Source of the DNA: Terana coerulea
Taxonomy: Eukaryota > Basidiomycota > Agaricomycetes > Polyporales > Phanerochaetaceae
Length of the DNA: 64,000 nt
Assembly: GCA_024811115.1 (NCBI GenBank)
Contig: JAKOGH010000168.1
Location: 1-64,000 of the forward strand
Reading direction: 5' to 3'
In this document: one piece after another, positions 57,984 through 64,000 of the stretch
Position numbering within the stretch: the stretch's first letter is position 1
Layout of the letters: each line of letters begins with the position of its first letter
Notes under the pieces: generated by a model
What the model was told of the DNA's origin: nothing
Database searches by the model: none
The model's input: the letters and a program-made list of their open reading frames with translations, nothing else
Translations under genes and position numbers: made by a program

Positions 57984-58348
57984 AATGAATGGAAGTAGTA
58001 GAGAGCGTGAGGAGACAGTCGTCTGAGGGTCGTGAAAGTCGTGAGCAGGCTTGAATGAGGAGTAAGCGTCAGCGACTGGGCCATTTTATTATGGGGGTTG
58101 TGGCTGACATGTAGACTGACTTACAATTTGATCGGCAGGTTGACATTCCCAGAACAGTGCATGATGCATGACTGACCACGCTGCTACAAACACAGCAACG
58201 TGTAGCGGGGCGAGTGCAGCCCAAACTGGACTTTTCTCTGCAGCACCTCAGCAAGTCCAAATATAATGTACAATAAGCCAAAACGTAGTACAGTACCCAT
58301 TACGACGCTTTAAGCACCTGCTACTGCAGTCCCGAGACATCATGCCAT
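57984..58348. other. Intergenic spacer
   Basis: Lies between the start of the small unknown gene and the stop of NSE2. No feature recognised. Confidence 0.35.
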
Positions 58349-59620
58349 TCACTCGATAACGTCGTCCTCGTCCTCGTCGCTATCCTCCTCTCGCATGCGT
58401 TCACGTCTGGCAGCCTCCTTTGCCTTCTTGGCAAGCTCCTTATTCGGCTTGAGGTCCTTAAGAGAGATAACCTTGTTGCATCCTGCAGTAGGACATGTCT
58501 TGTGGGTGACGTTGTTGTTGCTCAGGTACTCTCGGATGGCATCCGCAGCAAAGAGTGATTGCACACGGTCCTATAATGCAATCAGCGCTGCTAGAAAAAT
58601 ATGCAAGATTGATAACTGACGATGTGAGCGGGTCGATCAAAGGCGTGAGTGTCAGGGGGCATTTATAGTCCTGAGTGACACCGCCGACCTGAACGTCGTC
58701 GTCATCGTCGTCGCTGTCATCACCCTCCTCTGCCAGCTACGTGAGCAGTAGTATGTCGCGTGGAATTTCGAAACATACCGCTAGGTATGAAGTCGGTTAC
58801 GGGTGGCATAGCATCACCTGGATGTTGCACCTCCTATTGCCATGAATAAATAGCGGTCATCAGGGTGACCTGCAGCGCCGCTCACGTATATCGCTTGACG
58901 AAAGTTAGCATACTCCTCGTGCTTGGCGTATTTTTGACGTGCGGTCTTCGCTTTATATTCACTGGTCTTGAGCTTGTGGCCTTCGTCGTACTGTGTCGTG
59001 ATCTCCGGCTGTGGGTTGAGCAGACGATGAGCAACCAGTTAGGAGGTAGCAAGAGCAAGAACAAGCTTACAATAGGCTCCCCGCGTACTATTCTTTGATA
59101 GAGTTCTTTCAGGGTTTGCTCATGCGATAGCAGCTCATTCTCTGTGTCGATGAGGTTCTTCATCATCTTGTCAATTTCAGCGAGGTTCTATGAAGCATAC
59201 AGTCAGTCTGTCAACCGAAAACATATGCCAAACTACCTTCTCTCCCTTTTCACCTTCTGTAAATTCCGCCACCGACGATGCGATATCACGTATGAGGCCA
59301 TAAGAGCCTTTGTGAGCACCTATCTTGATCCGGTTCCAGTCGTCCGCCAGGCCTTCAACTCTACTTGCTTGCTGCTTATCGACAGGCTGGTCTGTGAAGT
59401 TGGCAAGGGGATCATCCTCCTCCTCAGGTTCGGCTTCTTCGTTCTCGGATTCTGGCTGGTGCTTCTTCTCCTTTTTGGCCTGGATAGGAGGTGGCGCCGG
59501 AGCCTCTTCTTCGTCCACTTCGTCCTGGGTTTGTGCTTGCGTAGGCGCGTCGTCTTCAATATCAGACGTCGACTGACGCTGTGCGTTGCGTCCACGACGA
59601 GAGGTTGTTGCGACAGGCAT
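58349..59620 (-). CDS. NSE2/MMS21: SUMO E3 ligase of the SMC5/6 complex
   Basis: Start ATG at 59618-59620 (MPVATTSRRGRNAQR). An acidic disordered N-terminus and helical coiled-coil region (NLIDTENELLSHEQTLKELY) would bind SMC5. Then QDYKCPLTLTPLIDPLTS, an intron, and the end of an SP-RING: AADAIREYLSNNNVTHKTCP with AGCNKVISLKDLKPN. The tail is acidic. The zinc-binding Cys and His of the SP-RING centre are encoded (TVCNHS) but lie one base out of frame with the following AADAIREYL. A base is missing near the T run at 58550-58552. With one more base the motif would be the complete family signature, so a sequence error is likely; otherwise the ligase is inactivated. Several short introns lie between 58590 and 59250. 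Confidence 0.82.
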
Positions 59621-59784
59621 GTTAGGGGTCAATACCGAGTGGTGAAAGTCAGGGGTAAAACGCGCTACGCGACGAACGCTCAATGAGGGGCGGGGCACGT
59701 GCTACTTTAGGGTAGGCGATGTCGTGAGTGCTGGGCCGATGACTTCCGCTTTTGTCTTCCGTACCGCCGCCACGGCCGACAACG
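59621..59784. promoter_or_regulatory. Bidirectional promoter NSE2/uS12m
   Basis: 164 bp between divergent start codons. No specific motif was identified. Confidence 0.5.
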
Positions 59785-60422
59785 ATGTTCTCAGCACTCC
59801 GAACCGTGGCTCGCATACAGCGGTCATGGTCACTTGCACCAGCCGTGTCGATGCTCAGCATGCGGCCAGCCCCGGCACCCACAGTCGCTTCTCGCTTTGG
59901 TCCACTCCTCCGTTCATTCCACGTCTCATCGCCAACGCTTGCTACCCTCAACCAATCTCTCCGTCGCAAGCCGAAACCCAAACGGAGACTGGTCACCTCA
60001 CCACTGTTGCGGAACAATCCACAGAAGAAGGGCGTCGTTAGCCAGGTGTTTGTTGCAAAACCTAAGAAACCCAACTCGGCCAAGCGGAAGGTTGCGCGAG
60101 TGAAGCTGAGCAATGGCGAGACTGTCCAGGCCTACATTCCGGGTGAAGGACATAACCTCCAAGAGCATAGCGTGGTGGTCGTCAGAGGTGGTCGTGCGCA
60201 AGATTTACCCGGTGTTAGGTAAGAAGTCATACTATGTTTCATACGTTACTGGGTTTAAACTTGGTGTGGTTGTAGGTATAAACTCATTCGAGGGTCTTTG
60301 GACTGTGGCGCGGTTGTCAACCGTGTGAGAGCCCGCAGTCGTTACGGAGGTTTGTACCACACTTCCTTGCCTACCGTGTCATATCTAACCAGTCGACAGC
60401 CAAGAAGCCGAAGCAAAAGTAG
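59785..60422 (+). CDS. Mitochondrial ribosomal protein uS12m
   Basis: Exons 59785-60218, 60276-60349 and 60400-60422; 176 residues. The first 60 residues are an Arg/Ser-rich presequence ([15 protein letters not shown]). Then the uS12 core: [79 protein letters not shown] and [17 protein letters not shown]. The PNSA loop lies at the decoding site of the small subunit. Both introns (57 and 50 nt) keep frame and restore conserved residues at the joins. Full length, with no oddity. Confidence 0.95.
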
Positions 60423-60579
60423 ATGTTGGCCGCATGTACCGAGTGTGCATCCTACCAAGTACCTGCATAAATTTATGCCTGTAGACTGGAATCTATGGTT
60501 ACTACTCGCAGCTGCACTGTAGAACCGAAGTAATAGGGTATGCTACTGTAGAAAGTGGATAAACGGGCCAGTGACTCCC

Positions 60580-63500
60580 TTACGCTCGCATAAATCCGCC
60601 TGTGTCCCTCACCTTCGCCTCCCGTTCCTTTGACCCTCTCACCGCCTTCTCGACCTCTGCCTTGATCGCCCATACCCAAGCATCGCGCTCGAGCTTGCTC
60701 CTTGTCCTGTATACAGACACTTTGCGTTTGGCCGAAAGTGCCGGTATGGAGTTCCCAGAGCCTTTTGCCGCTGTACGATGCCACCACACCATAAATAGAG
60801 TGTCCTCTTCCAAATCGTCGGACTCTAGGCCGTCCTGGTATCGGCGGGGTAATGGTGGGTCGTCTGGATGGTACTGTCCTTCCGGAAGGTGCTGCGCTGC
60901 CAAATATCCTGAACATATGTATGCATCCAGCAGATGGATGATGCCACGGCGACGATGGTGCATCGAGGTGCCGTCTATCCGGAATTCTATCAGATGACCT
61001 GGAACGAGAATAAGTTGCATATGCCTAAGCATAAGGTCGTCAATATCCACATAGTCCGATGCAGTATTGGGAACGCACTGGTATTGTCCGCGTAGCCCTT
61101 TCCTCCCGTAAAGTCGCCCACACTTGCTGATAGGTCGGCACCCTTGAAGAAGGCACCAGTCGTACAATGAAGACAGCTCAGGCGAAGATTCCTCGGAATC
61201 TGGAGGTGCTTCGGGCACCTCATCCTGGTCAGCATCAACGTGTTTGTGAGGTGTAATCCTAGCACGCCCCGTGGCGGCATGCATGATGTCCATCTCATTC
61301 CTTGCATCGACTTGGTGTCGCTTCTTCCAATATGAGACCAAAGGACGGAGCCGAGAGATCCATTCCAAGGCCATTGCGCAAGAATACGCCTATGCTCACT
61401 GCATCAGTTACTATCGTTGTCGACATAGGGCGTTGGGCTTCACCTCAAAGCGGATTACACGCCCTGACTTTAACACAAGCTCGACCGACCGACGAACGCG
61501 CATCTGAGACGTGTCCGTCCCTTTCACCAGCCCTTCCGCACCTCCACGATCGCGATGGTCCTCCTCGAAATGTTCCACGTCAGCCCAAAATCCATCATTG
61601 TCTTCCCACTGCGGTGTGTCTCCAACATCCACGGGTTCGGTAGGTCGGGGTATAATTTGGAAGGCTCTCCTCACAGCAACGATGCTGCGTAAGTCACACA
61701 CGCCACTTGCCGCGAGGATCTGTCTTGCTCCACGTAATGCCTCGGTCTTACGCAGGGCATCAGGGTCGGCGACGTCTGGTGGTGGGCCTGGTGGCGGTGG
61801 AGGGTTGGCCTGTGAGGCACTCATGAAGAAAAGATAACCGTCGTGCGTCGAAAGGTATATGCCTTGCTTCAACTGCGAAGCAGGTCGAATCCTGTCGACA
61901 TAACCTTCGACGCCGGGAGGCTCGTCCAGGCGGGTACCATCCTTCAGATGCATGCGCGTAGGTCGATGCTCTTGTAGTCGAAGCTCGAGGTGTGCAGGTT
62001 TACCGGACTGCAGAATATACGTGGGACAGATGATCATAAGCTAAATACATACGACGCACCTGTCTCAAAGCTAGCCCATATAATACGGCCCACTCTCGAA
62101 GGTTACCGGCAACATCATTCGTATGCCAAACCCAGTCGAGACGAGCATCAACGCGCCACGCAAGTTCCAGGGTAGATCCTTCACTCAAAGCCTTGCCAAT
62201 GACGGCATCATATTCTTCCACTGAGCAAAGAACTTGCTTGGATAAGTTGATTATGTTGGCTGGTTTGAATATCGCGTAAGCCCTTATCAGGTTTGCAACG
62301 TCAGGAACGTCGATCTTCAGCCGTGCGTCGAGCCGAGGACACCTGAGTTCTATAGCCGGAGGAAGTTCACCACCCAGATGACGCCTGAGAGAGTGTTACG
62401 AAGACCATCTTTGATCACGGCGAGGAAAGGTACGCACCAAAGCTTCCAAAACCAATCCACTGCTCTGGATCGCGATTTGGCGTTGAAGACAAATAGGCTT
62501 GTCCCTTTCGATCTGCCACCTAGCAGCCATCGCGCTTTCCTCCGTGACCTCGTGCGCAGTGGCACATGAGGGCAAGTCAAGCAAAAGGTGAAGTCCGTGA
62601 AAGAATATAAATATAGACGAGTTGTAGATTGCAAGGGTATAACGAAGGCCAGTTGCTTATGTTTAACTAGCCACTCCATACCTGGTATGAACTGATGATG
62701 AGTTAGTATTGGATACTGGAAGCAATTCTTTTGATACGACACTGCACGTACGTGGTTCTTGTATAGCTCTACTCTGTCCTTCTGCCAGACGGCGATGTAC
62801 TCCGCGAGGTCATTATACTGGACGTGTGGAGTGATACGAGCTTTTGTTTCGTCGAAGTTCGGACTCAAGCTATCCGCATTCGTGTAAGATATCTGGACAA
62901 GCATTCGGTCTGTATCTTGTGAGTACATGTTGCTCTTATACGTTCAAGCGACGTTACCTCGCATTACTACGTCCGGCTCCTCAGGTCGCTCATTCGCAAC
63001 CGCAACTGCTTGCTGAGCCGCACCAGCACTTGTGTCCTCAACCTGGGAACCTGTTCTGGCCAAGACTTCGCGAGGCGGAGCAGGCTCTTCGTGTGGCGTG
63101 GGCACCTCGGAATAGTGAACCGCTTTCGCTTTACCCTTTGCGGCCTTGGAACGTCCAGGAAATGACCTGGGTCGCTTATGGCACCTGGTGTCAGAAAGGG
63201 GCCCTGGGGATTCCGGATAACTTCGCTCAGTGTGTCCCGGGGGTGCGTCAGGGAAGGTGAAAGCAGCGGAGTTGCCGAATTCGCACTATCTGGTCTGTGG
63301 AAGTTACCATTGGGAAAAGGAAAAGAGGTCCGGGAGAGAGCCATACGTTGGGAGATCCCGTCTACTATTGAAGCGTCCTCGACCTGAACCGACGGTGCCG
63401 TGACAAACGTTTCGATGCCAGTCGCTCCTGCAGTGGAGGGGGCACTGCGCATACGCGATGCCGAGCCCATCCCGGCATCCGTGGGCGTATACACGGACAT

Positions 63501-64000
63501 CGCGTGGTCGAGTATGTCGACTCCGAGGAACGTACCAATGTCGAAAGAGGTCCCTATCCACTTCCTGTTTGACTTCGCCTCCCGTCGAAATGCGCGAGCT
63601 TGTGCCCATTCGCTTTGTTGCCATCTGCGGTACATCTCGTCTCGAACATGCCTCTCCTCGTTTTCGCCCCAGTCTTGCGCTTGACCTCCGTGGCCTATGA
63701 AAAACTGCAACGCGTACTCTCGTATGGCGTTCCGGACACCGGCGTCCTCTTCCTTGCTCGTGTCGGTAGATGAGAAAAGGCGTATCCATCTCTTAGCTGG
63801 ACTGGTAGCCTGTCCTTCCAGCTGTGAGACGACTTTATCAGGTATAGGCCCAATAAACCGTCGACGATGTCGGTGAGGATCGTCCCGCTTTGTGATTTCG
63901 AGGCCGGGTTCGAGTGTAATAGGAGGAGGAACGGAGTGGGGGATACCATGTCGGCGTATAGCACGTTGTGTGCCAGAATACCGACTACAGCAGAACAGAA
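60580..64000 (-). CDS. Spo71-like PH-domain protein (5' end beyond window)
   Basis: Multi-exon, minus strand, stop at 60580-60582, continuing past the right edge. From the N-terminal side: RRRFIGPIPDKVVSQLEG and AKRWIRLFSSTDTSKEED (about 63770-63860), FFIGHGGQAQDWGENEE, KWIGTSFDIGTFLGVDILDH, a disordered Ser/Pro region, then a PH-like domain with WLVKHKQLAFVIPLQSTTRL, KGTSLFVFNAKSRSRAVDWF and FWKLW. After ISYTNADS-type and GYVDRIRPASQLKQGIYLST segments, a second PH-like part follows (RVRRSVELVLKSGRVIRFEV) and a C-terminal EFRIDGTSMHHRRRGIIHLL to WVWAIKAEVEKAV. Yeast Spo71 has two PH domains and acts with Vps13 in prospore membrane growth. The role in basidiomycetes is unknown. Introns are many and not all resolved. 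Confidence 0.65.

Overview
The window is nuclear DNA from a filamentous basidiomycete, most likely a mushroom-forming Agaricomycete such as a polypore. The reasons are many short GT-AG introns (about 45-65 nt), long Ser/Pro/acidic disordered proteins, F-box proteins and closely packed genes on both strands. No rRNA, tRNA, CRISPR array or bacterial-type operon was seen.

Layout. (1) 0.6-6.1 kb: two tandem minus-strand copies (A, B) of a multi-exon membrane-protein family that I cannot assign to a known family. It is called the HYEH family here, after a conserved motif. Copy B is split by a 0.36 kb TIR element with a target-site duplication. (2) 7.5-22.9 kb: single-copy genes. These are a disordered protein with an Scm3/HJURP-like (CENP-A chaperone) motif, a Ptc2/3-type PP2C phosphatase whose start codon is an exon of its own, a TIR element, a NUDCD1-like protein, an F-box protein, a cytosine-deaminase-like amidohydrolase with a GC-AG intron, and an MDR-type reductase. 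(3) 23.2-49.6 kb: an accessory region of five more HYEH copies. C (minus) and D (plus) are decayed and form a large inverted duplication around a very GC-rich RGS-domain membrane protein gene. E, F and G are an apparently intact minus-strand tandem array. There are also a deletion remnant (H), a C-terminal tail relic, and duplicated flanking DNA. (4) 50.6-64 kb: compact housekeeping genes. These are a large F-box protein, NDUFAF6 (complex I assembly) divergent from SDHAF1 (complex II assembly), mitochondrial uL29m, a small unknown protein, NSE2/MMS21 (SUMO ligase of SMC5/6) divergent from mitochondrial uS12m, and a Spo71-like PH-domain protein cut by the right edge.

The most interesting system is the HYEH family. 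It has four predicted membrane helices, a large N-glycosylatable ectodomain and a conserved cytosolic tail. It shows all stages of birth and death: intact tandem copies, nonsense and frameshift copies, a transposon-split copy, and a copy reduced to its two ends. The role is unknown; the architecture looks receptor-like, but that is inference.

Caution: at least four otherwise conserved genes (NUDCD1, MDR reductase, F-box protein, NSE2) each need a one-base correction to stay in frame. This points to indel errors in the underlying sequence as much as to real decay. All exon models were made by eye from splice signals and frame.
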